Of a stretch of DNA of 64,000 nt, positions 23,871 to 36,130 are shown piece by piece (position 1 is the first letter of the stretch; each line of letters opens with the position of its first letter). The DNA is taken from positions 4,681,001 to 4,745,000 of the forward strand of contig JAHDVF020000211.1 in NCBI GenBank assembly GCA_022606425.2, in the 5' to 3' direction. Under the pieces are notes generated by a model. The model saw only the letters and a program-made list of their open reading frames with translations. It did no database searches and was not told the origin of the DNA. The DNA comes from Lepidostoma basale. Taxonomy: Eukaryota > Arthropoda > Insecta > Trichoptera > Lepidostomatidae. Both the position numbers and the translations under genes were made by a program.

Positions 23871-24257
23871 CAGTGATTCCCAAAGTGATCACTAAAGACC
23901 GCCAGGGGTCCACGACAACTTGCAAGGGGTGTACAACAGTTACAAAAAAATGGGAGTCCACGAGATGGTTCCACTAAATTGAAGCCGAATAATTTACTAT
24001 TTTTTTTAACTCATTTGGGAAAATCGGAAGAACGAAATCTTCGACGACCTTGAAATGAGCAAAAAAAAAGATTGCCAAACTTTTCGCCCGGCAAATTTTA
24101 CCCAATGAGCTAAATAATAAGGTCGCAGCGAATTCCGGCTTTTTTGTTTCGATTTTTTTTTTGGCTGAAAAAAAAAATTTTAGGAAAGCAGGGGGTCTAC
24201 ACAAAAATGAAGAAATCGGCAAGGGGTCTACGGGACAAAAAAGTTTGGGAACCTCTG
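23871..24257. mobile_element. hAT-type MITE
   Basis: It starts CAGTGATTCCCAAAGTG and ends GTTTGGGAACCTCTG, imperfect inverted repeats of the common hAT type. The 8-bp flanks are ATCTAGGC and ATCTAGAC (7 of 8 match). It is 387 bp and I saw no coding capacity. Confidence 0.8.
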
Positions 24258-24384
24258 ATCTAGACGCTATTTCAATCAATGGCTTGGAAACTTGAATCGA
24301 CCGACCTCAGTGTGAAAACTGCCGGAAATAATTTTAATATCCTTTCTACCTAGATACAGCGTTTTCCAAAACGCAAACTTAAAT

Positions 24385-24490
24385 TTTGCATAATAATTAA
24401 ATAAAACCATGTTTTTAACTACTTCTACTTTTGTCCAGATTAAAGTGAAAGTAGTTAAAAAAAACATACTTTTATTTAATAAATATTTAA
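24385..24490. repeat. Inverted repeat, small hairpin element
   Basis: AACCATGTTTTTAACTACTT and CTACTTT are mirrored by AAAGTGAAAGTAGTTAAAAA and AACAT, both set in TAAATAAAA-rich flanks. It may be a tiny MITE or a PLE-related hairpin. Confidence 0.45.
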
Positions 24491-24499
24491 AATTAACTT

Positions 24500-24938
24500 C
24501 CATCAAGAGATGTCAGTAAAATCATTCGATTATCTTAAATTTTACAGTTAAATATTCAAACTTAGAAAAACCATCACCAAAGATCATGGAACTAAAATGT
24601 TTTGTTTTCAATCGTTAATTATAATTTTATATGCATTGCCTTCATAACGATTCTTACGCTTCTAACGAACGCTTTACGTTAACGCCGTTAACGCTTCTAA
24701 CGAACTTCAAAATTGAATTATTCAAATGTTATTGAAACGCAAATTTAAGTATCAAATCAAAAAAATAACTAACGGATTGTGTGAAACCGTTTTACGATTT
24801 GCGCAGCAGTAATTACTCAATAACATAATTATGTGCGTTGATTGTCACGGTTGATAAAACTATGTTTTCTGTAATTTTGGGTATGTCCGTTCCCGTCATC
24901 TCAACCTGATACTTCCGTCGTCACAAAATCCACCACAC

Positions 24939-24994
<56 letters not shown>

Positions 24995-25760
24995 TACCCG
25001 TCACACATATACCCACCACACACTTTACCCACCACACACATTACTCATCACACATTACCAATCCCCGAAACGCTGATCGAAGAAAATAGCTCGAGATACG
25101 AGACATACGAGACACGGAAAATAGTAATCGAATACATTTTTATCTTTATTGTAACCTGAACCATAACCTTATTCAATTCTCAATTACTTGTTCCAATCCC
25201 TTTTGTAAATATATTTTGAAACAGAATTAATGTTGTTTTCTGTATATTTATTATAGATACGAATGTATCGAAAATATTTTCAGCTTTAAAAAGATCGTAC
25301 AATAACCTAAGAGTGCGACATTTTCGGCTTGTTTTTTTCTTCATTATTCTGGGCAACCATATAAAGTTTGGAAAATGCCGTCATAACAAACAGAATGTTC
25401 CGTTTGACGCGTAGCGATGCCGTTTTCCCGCGTAAACATCCTCTACCGTGACGCCAGCGCCGGCCCGCCATTTTTTGCACGGAAAGTTGGCATGCTGACA
25501 GATAAACAAGAGAAAAATTCCGGAGTCGGCCCAATTTGGCAAACGCAGATATGTATCTTGGGCAGGTTTATTTCCGTCGGTACAGTTGGCAGGACGCGCT
25601 TGTATTATTTAATGACTAGTGGGTACAATCAATTCAACTTCAATTATATTGTAATATTATATTGATTATAAATATTATATGTATCCTGATATACCAGAAT
25701 TTACATTACAAAAACCATTGTTATATAAATGATTTGGGTCACATATTACACGTATTTGAT
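24500..25760. other. No gene recognised
   Basis: Apart from the CA repeat at 24933-24993, this stretch shows only AT-rich sequence and a moderately GC-rich patch at 25390-25600 with no coding signal I trust. Confidence 0.35.
24933..24993 (+). repeat. (AC)n microsatellite
   Basis: About 60 bases of AC dinucleotides with one GC interruption near the start. CACA-rich decayed repeats continue to about 25065. Confidence 0.95.
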
Positions 25761-25764
25761 TGAG

Positions 25765-26020
25765 GAAGATTAGTTGAGACGAAGAGTTGCCCTAGTATGG
25801 TCTTCGACGTCAAAATCACCGCTCTCGAAGCGTTGAAACCACTCACGGCACGGCCTCATCATAGGTATTAGAGAGCATTCGATGAGCCTCAGCCGCAGAT
25901 TTCTTCATATTAAAGAACAAAATTAAAACCTCCCGCAATCTACGATCTATTTATTTTATTCCACCACTTACCGCTACAGCCATCTACTGAAAAACGGCGG
26001 AAGCAAAATTGTACACCTAA
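25765..26020 (-). mobile_element. Mariner 5' end, truncated
   Basis: Read on the - strand from 26020, the sequence starts TTAGGTGTACAATTTTGC, a mariner-type terminus next to a TA. It goes on to a transposase N-terminus (FNMKKSAAEAHRML, then CREWFQRFESGDFDVED) with one frameshift between the two. The element stops before the catalytic domain. It is a different subfamily from the copy at 7694. Confidence 0.75.
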
Positions 26021-26022
26021 TA

Positions 26023-26170
26023 CAAATTTCGGGGATCAAGCCTTTGCAGTAGCCGACCCATCAGCTTGGAACAATCTCCCTTCATACCTTGGATGCATAA
26101 ATGATCTGACAGATTTCAGATCGAAGCTGAAAACCCATATTTTTTATTTTTCATACCCAAATTAAGACAC
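26023..26170 (+). mobile_element. CR1/Rex-like LINE C-terminal fragment
   Basis: NTNFGDQAFAVADPSAWNNL, PSYLGCINDLTDFRSKLKTH and IF, typical of the last codons of CR1/L2/Rex-type reverse transcriptase proteins. It directly abuts the mariner end at 26020. Confidence 0.7.
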
Positions 26171-26808
26171 AACTTGTGTATTTGTTTTATTTTACTTTCT
26201 AACCGATCGCGTATATCAGATGCCGCGTTCATCTTTACATTTTTTAGATTTAAAACACGTCATAATGCGCTGAGGTAATTAAATCACAAAAACGGCGCTT
26301 TAAAAGTAAGCATATTCATATTATTATTATTGATATGAAGGTTGTTATTTGAGTATTTTATATTGATGAAAACTTAGTTTTTTTGGCAGATTTATTATAT
26401 TACACTCGTATATGAGTGACGTTTTTAGTCTTGCTAGGGTATTATCAAACATTTCATAATATCATCGGAACGCGAAACACGTCAAGCCCATAAGAAAGAA
26501 ATACAGCTTTAAGAAAACATACGTTTTTATCAATATTAATCACTTATTATTATATATGAAGGTTGTTTACACCTTTCGAATATTCTAATATGAATTTTAT
26601 TTATGCAAAAATTTTCATAATTTTTTTTTATTTAAATCCTAATTTGTGGTTATTATATTTTGAATCAGAACAAACTCTTCCTTGTAAATATCAATCACCA
26701 TTATTTTGGTGAAAAAAATGTATTATAAAAACTAAAAAAATAATCAACGTCTTAAAAGACATTGTTTTTTTTTATATAATTTAAATTTTAATATTTTAAT
26801 TAATATTT

Positions 26809-26868
26809 TTGTAACACCTGATGATGTCAACATTGGTTGATGAAACAGCTGTCGTAACATAAATACAA
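26809..26868 (+). ncRNA. Hammerhead-ribozyme-like motif, best copy
   Basis: Core CTGATGA (26818-26824), stem II TCAAC-ATTG-GTTGA (plus a G-T pair), GAAAC at 26842-26846, then an ACAGCTGT palindrome acting as short stem III and the cleavage-type GTC (26851-26853). Stem I closes with C-G and A-T next to the core and TTGTA/TACAA further out around an internal loop. One extra T lies between the core and stem II. All conserved hammerhead bases are present. Confidence 0.6.
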
Positions 26869-27349
26869 TTATGATATAAAACAAAGCTTTTTTTGAATTA
26901 ACAGTTATAAAATGTTAAAATATCTTAGTGTTTCGGGCAAAACAATGAACTATTAAATTCAAATCGTTTTTAATTGATTGCGAATATATAATAAATATCG
27001 AATTGATTAACAGCTTATTAGTAGGTAAGTATTATTTATTATATCAAGATTCGAATCTACAATAAAATACATATTCCATAAGGAAATTAATAATAACAGG
27101 TAATTGCTGTTAAATGCTTGGGAGAACTAATGCATACACGAATCAAAAACAAGATAATCGATGTTAAACTTATGACCTAAAACAGAAATACTCTGAATAC
27201 TTGGCTGGAGTTCAAGATACTTCCGTGCAAACTAAAGAGGGACCAGCGCGAATCGACCAATATTTATAGGCAACGTAAAACTTTGTGGAGAGCTTGTCAG
27301 AGAATTTATATTAAAATAAAGTGATTTGAAAAAAATACGTTTTTAATTC

Positions 27350-27785
27350 AATATATTTTCTTGAGTCATGGACAATGACTCTAAAAGAACAACAAAGAAT
27401 CTACTGGTTTGAGAATAGGATACTTAGAATGATCCTGGGACCCAGACCCGGTGTTGCAGCGGGAACTTGGAGGCATAGGACCAACCAAGAGATCCGTACG
27501 ATGACCCAGCAGCCCCTTATAACGAGCACCGTGAGAGCCGGTCGCCTAGCATGGATCGGGCACTTATGCCGAGCCGAAGAGACCAGAGCAATCAAGACCC
27601 TGTACGCGTCTAGACCGACTGGAGTAAGACCTCTAGGAAGGCCTAGACAGCGCCTAATGGACAATGTTCTGACTGACCTGGCTAGGTTGGGCGAATCGGT
27701 CTGCTGACAGCAAAAGGCGCAGGATCGAGGAGCTTGGCGAAAAATCATCAAGCAGGCTAAAATTCTTCAAGAGTTGTATGGCCAT
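27350..27785 (+). mobile_element. RTE-like LINE C-terminal fragment
   Basis: MTLKEQQRIYWFENRILRMI, LGPRPGVAAGTWRHRTNQEI, RAGRLAWIGHLCRAEETRAI and GRPRQRLMDNVLTDLARLG, then a TGA where the family probably continues with QQKAQDRGAWRKIIKQAK. It is another RTE-like family. Confidence 0.78.
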
Positions 27786-28017
27786 AGGAAGTTTATATTT
27801 TCTTCGTCTTCATCTAATAGTGCCGTGTCAGGTCCACCCGAAATCGGCGATCTCCGTAGCAACTGCTTTCTCGCCACAGTGATTTCCCAGATTTATTGTT
27901 ACTGGAGTAGCTTCCCGTTGCCTTCTCCAGGGATTTTATGGAGGGTTTATCATCCCGGTGGGTCCCGGTTTTATGGTGCCGAAGATACACCATACGCACA
28001 CACCCTGTATGCTATGA

Positions 28018-28205
28018 CCAGTGGCGGTACTCCCATAGAAGCCCAGAAGCTCGGCTTGCGTAAGAAATTTTGAATCAAAACCTCTTCTGGCTTACAGAGG
28101 TTCAGTTCTTGTGGCTATTTCTCTTACGTCTGATGGGAAAATTGTTGGAAGGTGGTTTGGTGGGTTGTTGGTTTATGCAGGGGCTTTGAGCAGGGTATAT
28201 CCCAC
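28018..28205 (+). repeat. Partial copy of the CAGTGGCGGT hAT MITE family
   Basis: It begins AGTGGCGGTACTCCCATAGA and follows the left arm and body of the 43121 element through GGTGGGTTGTTGGTTTATGC, then diverges. It directly follows LINE fragments. Confidence 0.7.
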
Positions 28206-28839
28206 CGTGGAACTTCCAGTCATTTGAGTCCCAGAGGTATTGTAACTTATTTTATTTATAAATGTTATTTATCAATTGTTATATTTAGCATACATATATT
28301 AGAATTATGTTTTGTATATACGAGTACTCACCCATTTTGGTGACTCGCCTGTGGGTCACATTTGCTTGTCCTGGACGCGGGCGACTCACCCATGAGTCCT
28401 TCTATTCTTTACGTGTGTGCATTCAACTCACCCGTGAGCCGCAAGGCTTCTTCCGTTATGACAATTATTAACAAAGAACTTTAATTATAATTTCGAATTT
28501 GTATTTATAGAAATTTTAATTTTTATCGATTGTTTTCAGTTTTTTTTTTTCGAAGTTTCAGAAAAAAATGCCGCGGGGTGCAAACGTCGCTTTGAAAATT
28601 AATAAAACAAATTCAAAATTAGATATTCGCTGATTTGAGTTAGTTGAGTTTTATACTTCATTTCTACTTCAAATGATGCATTTAACATTCCAAAGTAATC
28701 ACTTAATTAAATGATGAGCATGATTTCATCAAATATAATACATTATTATTATAAAATAATGTTAACATTCTTTTCATCTGTCAGTGTAACCTGAAATCGA
28801 GATATTTCTTCTTGTTCTTCCTAGCCTTGTCCCATTTAC

Positions 28840-29545
28840 TTTTATGGCTTCTCTTCTTGTATGGCTTCTCCAGGACTGTCCTGTGATGCATCTGGTGGGA
28901 TCCTATCTCTTTTGAGAGGCCTTTGAATAAGTCCCATCTATGTCAGCTGGGTTGCTAGTCCGCTACCATTACCCTCATTTATAGCATGGTCAGCTGGGCG
29001 CCACATTACGTGGCCGTACCATCTCAAACAGTTTTCCTCGAGTTTATCCGAGATTGGCCTCACGCTAAAACTGCTGCAGATATGTATGTTCCTTATGTGG
29101 TCGAGGAACGTTACTCCGTCCGTCCACCTCAGCATCCTCATTTCGGTGCTGTGAAGTTTATTGTCCTGTTGGTTTTGAGTGGCCAACGCTCCGAACCGTA
29201 GGTCATGGCTAGTCGCACAGCCACCTGGTATACCTTTCCCTTTACGTGGAAATCGAGAGATTTGACGAATGGAAAAATGCTGCAGATACCTAAACTGGTG
29301 GAGACCTTACCGCCAAGACACGAGTCATCATGGAAAACCTGGAAGACCCTCAACCGATTGCGCGCACGCATTGATAGATTTAGGGTCAACATGGAGATAT
29401 GGGGTATCCTTCAGGAAGCTACGACCCTCTGCATCTGTGACTTGGAGCATTCCCTGTTGCACATAACGGAGTGCCCTTGCTGCCCTGTGACATACACGTA
29501 GGTATAAAGTTCAGGGCATTCGACAGTGAGTTCCAACCGGCGGAT
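28840..29545 (-). mobile_element. RTE-like LINE C-terminal fragment
   Basis: On the - strand: KGKVYQVAVRLAMTYGSERW, LHSTEMRMLRWTDGVTFLDH, ISDKLEENCLRWYGHVMWRP. An upstream block carries VTDAEGRSFLKDTPYLH. One or two frameshifts are visible. The coding order fits an RT-distal region of an RTE-type element. Confidence 0.75.
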
Positions 29546-29554
29546 ATAATACTT

Positions 29555-29960
29555 AACCAACTAACTAACCATAAAAGTGTGGCAGTCCGTTAGGCCAAAA
29601 TAATGGACTGCCACACTTTTCTCTCCTGACATATTTCTCTCGATTCCTCAAAATCGTGTCATGCACACACGTCGATTGCTCCTCACGTGGCCGACATTCA
29701 ATATATGATTTATTAATCGTGCCACGTTTTTCTCGGTCTTCCTCTATTTCTGTTATAGTTCCATTCACATCATTAACATGTATTTTTTACCATTATTTCT
29801 TCATTCATTCTTTCCGTGTGCTAAACTATCTTAATTATCCTTTCATTATTTTGTTCATAACACCTTCATTCTCACCGCATTCACTTCTTATATTTTCATT
29901 CTACGCTCTGTCATACACAGTTTTTCACACATTCGTCTAAAAAGTATCATTTTTACTGCA
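29555..29960 (-). mobile_element. RTE-like LINE 3' fragment (family 1)
   Basis: An ACCAACTAACTAACCAT tail, the AATGGACTGCCACACT block and the CATGCACACACGTCG block. Decayed coding sequence follows upstream on the - strand. The 5' end is truncated. Confidence 0.72.
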
Positions 29961-30489
29961 AAATATTATACTTTAATCTTATTAAAAGATAATCGTATGA
30001 AAAACTTTATTATTTAAATTGTTCTCGGAAACAACACACTAAAAATTAAAATACGCGAAATAAAGATAAAGCAATGTAATTGAAAGTAGTCAGTCGGGCC
30101 AAGTAGGAAAGTGATTTTTTTTTCATTCTAGACGCTCTTACCTACCCCACCAAATATTTGATCTGCCAAAGTGTGCCAAGGTGATTCAGTGGCTGGGTAG
30201 CTACCTATCTACCCACGGTACCTACCTAGCGGGTCGAGGTTCGCCAGACACGAGGGGGACCTACTCGGGCCCCATCCCCTTCTTGCATCATCCGCAGCCT
30301 GCCCTTATCCGACCCCCTACCCCGGCCACTAGCCAGCCTAGTGACGTCATACTAAGTCACAGAAATTTCAACTGCGCAACTCTTCTCACAGACGGGTCTG
30401 TAAATGTGTGAGTTGGAAGGGCTTGTACATAAAAATGGAACTCAAAGATTTTCATTTTTATTCATTTAATTTTTCATTTATTTATTTAA

Positions 30490-30740
30490 ATATACTGAAT
30501 AGACTGAGATGGGTCGGTCACGTGGCGAAGATGCCGTCATCGCGAACCCCAAAAAGATTGCTGGAGTGGCACCCAGGCTGCGATGGGAGGATAAAGTTGG
30601 GAGAGATGGGGCGAAATTGTTACGAGTGTCAGATTGGAGGGGCAAAGCGGAGGACAGGAGGAGTTGGAGGCGAAGAATACTGGAGGCTAAGGCTCGATAT
30701 GGGCTCTTGGGCCATCGAAGAAGAAGAATACACAAAATGA
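30490..30740 (+). mobile_element. RTE-like LINE C-terminal fragment
   Basis: RLRWVGHVAKMPSSRTPKRL and then, in another frame, RWEDKVGRDGAKLLRVSDWR and RSWRRRILEAKARYGLLGHR, followed by AAGAAGAAGA. Related copies lie at 38825 (- strand) and 53935 (+ strand). Confidence 0.75.
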
Positions 30741-31369
30741 AAACTTCTATTTCATAAATTTTAGTAAAAAAATATAATATATAACGTTAAAACCCCTGTT
30801 TTTCTTAAAGTATTATGATAAAAATATACGCTGATATTTTTAACTGTTCTCGTTTTCTATGGCAATTTTTAATGTATTTTTATAATGTCAATATTCTTGG
30901 TAATCTGGGTTTATCTCGGAGTTAATACTCTGAATTCCTTTTATGAAACAAATCACAATTCATTGTGTTTTTATCAAATGTTTGCGAACTGGTTAAGAAT
31001 AAAGATAAGTAAACGTGAGTTAAAAATACACAAATGGAGTTGTAAAAATACAGCGTAATGCAAAGTTTGTTTGTTATTTTCTGGTAATATTTTGACGAGT
31101 TGCCAAAATCTCGATAGATAGGTACATCAACAAGAAATGTTGTGTTGAAATGAAAGAAAGTATTTCTTATACTCGCTGTTTGTGTTTATTTATATTACAA
31201 TGATCTGCGCAATAGACACAAGGTTCATTAAAAAACTGTCTATATAATCAAAAATATAAGTATCTGCATTGATAATATAGTATGAATACCATACATTGTT
31301 GACGAAATATATACTATATATCTATATACTCGTATATGTATAAAAACAAAGTCGTGTTGCATATATACG

Positions 31370-31567
31370 TTGCATATATACATCTTTCAAAAATTTGTCA
31401 GACTTGGTGGTCGTAAGAAGGGCGGAATGGGGAATGTTGTTAACATAAAGCGATCGCTTAACCCAATCAATGACAGGTCATAATTCCTGTAAGCGCCTCG
31501 ACCAATTTATTCTGTTTCCAGAAAACAATTTACATATTTGTCTCCATTAAGATACAATTAATCCTTA
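31370..31567 (+). repeat. Single-armed relative of the fold-back element
   Basis: Matches the right half of the 22375 element, with the GCGATCGCTTAACCCAA core and the GATACAATTAATCCTTA end. It abuts the possible Helitron start at 31573. Confidence 0.65.
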
Positions 31568-31572
31568 AAAAG

Positions 31573-32501
31573 TCGAATTAGTTACACCATTTATAACTCA
31601 AGAACGGCTGGACCGATTTTGATGATCTTTGATTTGTTGGATTTTTCTCCGTCCCGAATAACAGAATAATTGTTAAAACATCGGAAAAAATCGACACGAG
31701 TGCATCCCATTCAGCAAATATAATAGTTTAACAGAAAGTAGTCCAATAATGCTACGCGAATCATTTCGATTCGCTTCAATAAAGCAAATCCCTCACTGTC
31801 ACGTGAATTACATTCATATCAATGTAATTCAAATACTTTTCATTTTGATTTTTGCACATTTTATGAACTTAATTCATTTCGAGTATTCATTTTAACTAAA
31901 TAAACAACAGAATTTAATTCAACTAACAAGTTAACATAGGGTGTTTATTTAGAGGTTTGGTTTTTAAACTGGCAAATTTTTTTCTACAGACTGTCAATTT
32001 GACAGTTGATAGTTAATTTGTAGTCAGTACGTTTTGCCATTTTACCATGAATAGACTGACATCAGAACAGCGCTTGCAAATTGTGAAAAATTATTTTGAG
32101 AATCATGGTTCTGTTCGCCAAACTTATCGTGTACTACTTCCATTTTACGGTTGACATAACCGTCCATCAGAGCAAGTTATTCGGAAGACCATGAATCGTT
32201 TTCGCACCACATACACTCTAGTGGATAATACGCATCCACAAAGACGACAATTGTCGAAAATTGGATTTCACGATTGCGCTTCATTCGATCTAGCTGTGGC
32301 GCTCATATGCCCGAAATCATATTGAAACGATAATGGCATAAAATTATCTATTAAATAAAGCCAATATCATAGACATTTACATTATTGAAATGTGTTTTTT
32401 TTTTCATTTTGAATATGTATTGTATACCTACCTCTAAAAAAAAACACCCAATACAACACTTATTGATTCTGAGGCAGTACGAAGTTCGCCGGGTCAGCTA
32501 G
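31573..32501 (+). mobile_element. Possible non-autonomous Helitron
   Basis: The 3' end reads CGAAGTTCGCCGGGTCAGCTAG followed by T; this has a small palindrome (CGAA/TTCG) just before a CTAG terminus, as in Helitrons. The left part holds a sequence common in insect repeats (AACGGCTGGACCGATTTTGA). A 5' TC start at about 31573 is plausible but not proven. Confidence 0.35.
31940..32455 (+). mobile_element. DUF4817-type transposon relic, internally deleted
   Basis: The ends are inverted repeats (GGGTGTTTATTTAGAGGT at left; ACCTCT then an A run then ACACCC at right). Inside, MNRLTSEQRLQIVKNYFENH and SVRQTYRVLLPFYG match the helix-turn-helix domain found at the N-terminus of many insect IS630/Tc1-like transposases. 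The catalytic region is deleted, and a stop follows the FYG motif. It lies inside the possible Helitron that ends at 32501. Confidence 0.65.
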
Positions 32502-32584
32502 TTATTATTAAAACAAAAATATTCATGACTATAATTGATTTTTGTGTATTGTGATATTTAAATAAAGAAACTTGTAATGTTTAA

Positions 32585-32700
32585 AACTTCGCTGGTATGA
32601 CATGGATGTGTGTTGCCAGGATAGACAGACATGGAAGCAGATGGAGGAGTCCTGCGTCCAGGATTGGACGAATACAGGCTGATGGCGATGGTTAAAACTT
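32585..32700 (+). mobile_element. RTE-like LINE C-terminal fragment
   Basis: RWYDMDVCCQDRQTWKQMEE and SCVQDWTNTG followed by a stop, the end of an RTE-type polyprotein. It is very short. Confidence 0.62.
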
Positions 32701-32759
32701 CTAAAAATATATCTTGGTATGAAGAAATACTATCTAATAGATGTTATATGTTTATTCAT

Positions 32760-33375
32760 TAGGATAATACCATGGACAGCAAGAGCGACGAATGAAGAAG
32801 TGCTGAGATACACGAGAACGGATAGTTAGCTGCTCACTTCAATAGCGCATATCATGCGCAAGCCGGAGTATCATTTACTGCAGCTGATAATTGAGGAGGT
32901 GATCAAGGGAAGCACCCTTCTGCCCAAAGGCGCCGCTCCGGTGTCAGTCTCTGTCATTCCCCCAATATGGCTAGGTAGCTTGCAGCAGAAGTTAAAGAAA
33001 TGTTGAAGAAATGGTAGTGAGTGTACCTCTGAAGGTGCGCGCCATGAAAAGAGCCATGCTTGGAATAACCTTGAGGGACAGATTTAGAAACGAATTTATT
33101 CGACAACAAACCAAAGTGACTGAGGTGGCTCTGAGGATGGGCGGGCTGAAGTGGCGATAGGCTGACCATATCTGTCGGAGAACCGACGACCGATGGGGGA
33201 GACGGGTTCTGGAGTGGAGACCGCGTACGGGATTCCGCAGAGTTAGACGTCCCCCTGCCCGCTGGACCCACGATCTGAAGAGGATTGCTAGACGTGGATG
33301 GATGGGAGAGGCAATAGATCCAATAGAATAGAGAGGCCAACGTTCAGCAGTGGATGACAAACGGCTGATAATGAT
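32760..33375 (+). mobile_element. RTE-like LINE fragments, two pieces
   Basis: The first piece (32760-32960) reads TARATNEEVLRYTRTDS, then IAHIMRKPEYHLLQLIIEEV. The second (32995-33370) reads RAMKRAMLGITLRDRFRNEF, IRQQTKVTEVALRMGGLKWR, then GRRVLEWRPRTGFRRVRRPP and ARWTHDLKRIARRGWMGEAI, ending in a GATGATGATG run. They appear to come from two families. Confidence 0.72.
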
Positions 33376-34263
33376 GATGATGATGTACCTCCGAAGGGGC
33401 TTAAACCGCAGCCTTAATACCTCTTCTGCTCGTGATGGTTCGTTGGAAAAGGAAAGGAAAGTGAACCCATGTGAGTTACAACATTATATTATCTCTAAGA
33501 AAATCGAGAGAAATTTAAGCCACGTATGATTCATGCTTTGTCTTTAATAAAATTGAAATCGCTGACGTACTGTATCCCTGTCACGTGTTTTCGATTACTA
33601 TATTGGCAGTCGGCCACCTGGCGCGATCCTTGCTCAACGAACATTCAAACCCGTGGTTCAATCTACCTAACAATAAGTAGAACAGTATATGTTGTGTGTA
33701 TACAAATATCAAAACCTTTATAATCGTTATGTAATGCAAAACATGCGAAGCTTTGCGTGAGGAAATACCTCGCGTCACAAATCACACGAGAGAAATTACT
33801 ATAAAACTGTAAAAAAATTATGTAAATAATTAATACACTTGAAAATGTATTTTTTTTCTACGAGTTTTATTATACGAGTATAGGGGGCGTTTCGCCTTGC
33901 TGAGACTTAATCAAATGCATTTGTTGATGTTATTGTTCATTGATCAAGCCAAAGCAATCTCTTTGCTTAATCAGGTCGCCTCGGAAGTCGACATATTTCG
34001 TGATAATGGGAGTTGCCTCAGGGATGCAGTATCAATGTTATGATTCTTTCGAGTTATTACTCTTATTCTTTATGTGTTTATTTTCTTTTGTTAGATTCTT
34101 ATTATGTATTTGCAAACAATCTGGATATGTGTATCTGTAATGTTTGTGTTTTTTTAAATTAATTAATTAAAGTCATTTTTTTAATCCATCGATGTGTTTT
34201 TATCGTCGATTTGTTAAATTTAATAATTATACAACTAAGTATTTTTGACAATGTTCTTTTCAC

Positions 34264-34322
34264 AAATGATTTATTTATCACATGTTTCGAAGGTTATACG
34301 AGTATATATTCATCTTCGAATT
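34264..34322 (-). ncRNA. Hammerhead-like motif, degenerate
   Basis: AAGATGA, a long weak stem II, CGAAAC, ACATGT and GTG in place of GTC. Confidence 0.25.
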
Positions 34323-34649
34323 TACTTGCATGCACGCCAAGAATCTTATATATTTAATGTGCTTTTTGCAAAATATGAAATATATCTTATGTAATATTAC
34401 AAAACATTCTGTTTTACTCACCTCTTCGCCGTACTTACCATAAATGCTTGCAAGACATGTATTTAATTCGTCGTAATGAGACATTAAAGTTAATTCATAT
34501 ATTTTTGGAGTATTACAAATTAATTCTTAAATTTGTGGATTTCATATCTGTACAGAAACATATTAACTAACTTTATAGTCTCTTTACGTACCTATACACA
34601 GTCTCCTTTCATATTAATGATCAAATGAAACAAGTTGTCAGGTAAAAAA

Positions 34650-36130
34650 ACAAAATATTTATTATTTTAAATACAAGTAGAAGACCTTGTCAACATATAA
34701 AGCAACTTTACAATCTTAACAGGGTTCTACCAACCAAAAGTCAAAATTTAGTCAAGTAGATGCAATTCATTTGCAGTAAATAACACGATATTCGTGTTCT
34801 GTTTTTTTTAATCAGACTTCGACTTTTAGTTGGAATTGTCATAATATAAAATCGGGTGTAATGAGTCCTCCAACTAATACAAGTTAATAAATAGTTGAGC
34901 GTAATATTCTGAATACATTGTGGTAATATTTTATTTTAATAAATAATTTTGATAAGATCCCAACATGTTTATATTGTAATAACTTTTCGAATGTGATTAC
35001 AATCTTAATATTTTAACAAATCGTGTATTGTAAAAGTCTTAATCAAATCTACATTAAACATAATAATATGAAGGTGTAAGAGACATTTGTTTTCTCTCGA
35101 AGAGTCCTCGCCTGAGGTTCCATCAAAGTTGATTGCCCATTTATCCACAAGAAATTATCTTTCACTCTGCTCAGCACATATTGCTCTCCACGCACCTTCG
35201 CTTCTGTGATATATCAATCCTAAGTAAATATCTTATGTAAATCTAACTCGCAGTCTTATAGATCCATCGATAATGGTACCTTCAAGGCAAAATCATATTT
35301 TAAGTCATTGGATATTGTAAATTGTAGAATGCATCTGATTATGTGACGCAATAGTACAAGTTGCGATACTAGCTTCGGCATACCTTCGCTCGCAGGGACA
35401 CACCATAGAGTTCAAGTCCATTTCTGAAATTATGAAACTATTACCTTGAAGTTAGGTTATTATTATCCCAAAGATCGCCCTTCTCGCACCAGCCCTAAAG
35501 GTCTTCCTCACACTGACCCAGTCTGGGAATGCCTATTTATAATTTCACTTTACTCTTCGATTACACACGCTAAACTTAAAAGGTTAATAGCAGATAATAT
35601 TAAACACTATCTATTAATATTAAACGGATAACATTTTTCAAAGTTTAATTGCAACTCGTTGATTATGTTTTGTAGTAGGTAGGAGGAGTGTACCATTTGA
35701 TATATTTTAGTATGTATAAACATTTAAATATAGGCAGTTTACAGGTAGGTAGAATTAGATTGATATTGAAATTTACCACATTAGAAAAACGATTTCCGAC
35801 TTCTAAATAAAATAGGAACTGCGAATAACTGTTGCAACACAATATTATAATTACGATTAAAAGAATAGTTCATGGAATTAAATACGAACTACTTATTAGC
35901 GATTCAAAATTATTGTACAAGAGAACCGGTCCCGACCCGTCACGTTATTCGCCTGATGCAGTGATGCGGGCATCGTGATATCTCCCTAAATTATTGGAGG
36001 TAGCAGCAGGCCAATATTATTATCATTTAGGCGGCACAACAAATAGTAGGATAAAGGCATTTAGTAACATCTTCGATGCTTGTTTTGGTAATGTGATAAT
36101 TTGTTGTTCCCAAATGTTGATACGATGAAC
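34650..36130 (-). other. TE-poor stretch, possible 3' part of the - strand gene
   Basis: I saw none of the window's repeat families here. An AATAAA on the - strand is readable near 34655-34670 (TTTATT on +). A long 3' UTR or further exons of the gene starting at 36575 would fit, but I could not define any splice junctions. Confidence 0.2.

Noticed and set aside
24933..25065. CACACA-rich run considered as telomeric or satellite DNA
   Set aside because: It is a plain AC microsatellite with decayed edges; no TTAGG repeat is present.
32954..33360. Two overlapping - strand frames of more than 120 codons
   Set aside because: They are antisense to RTE-like coding sequence on the + strand with clear family motifs.
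33860..33905. GGCGAAAC block resembling a hammerhead half
   Set aside because: Only the stem II side and GAAAC are visible; the CTGANGA core is not.
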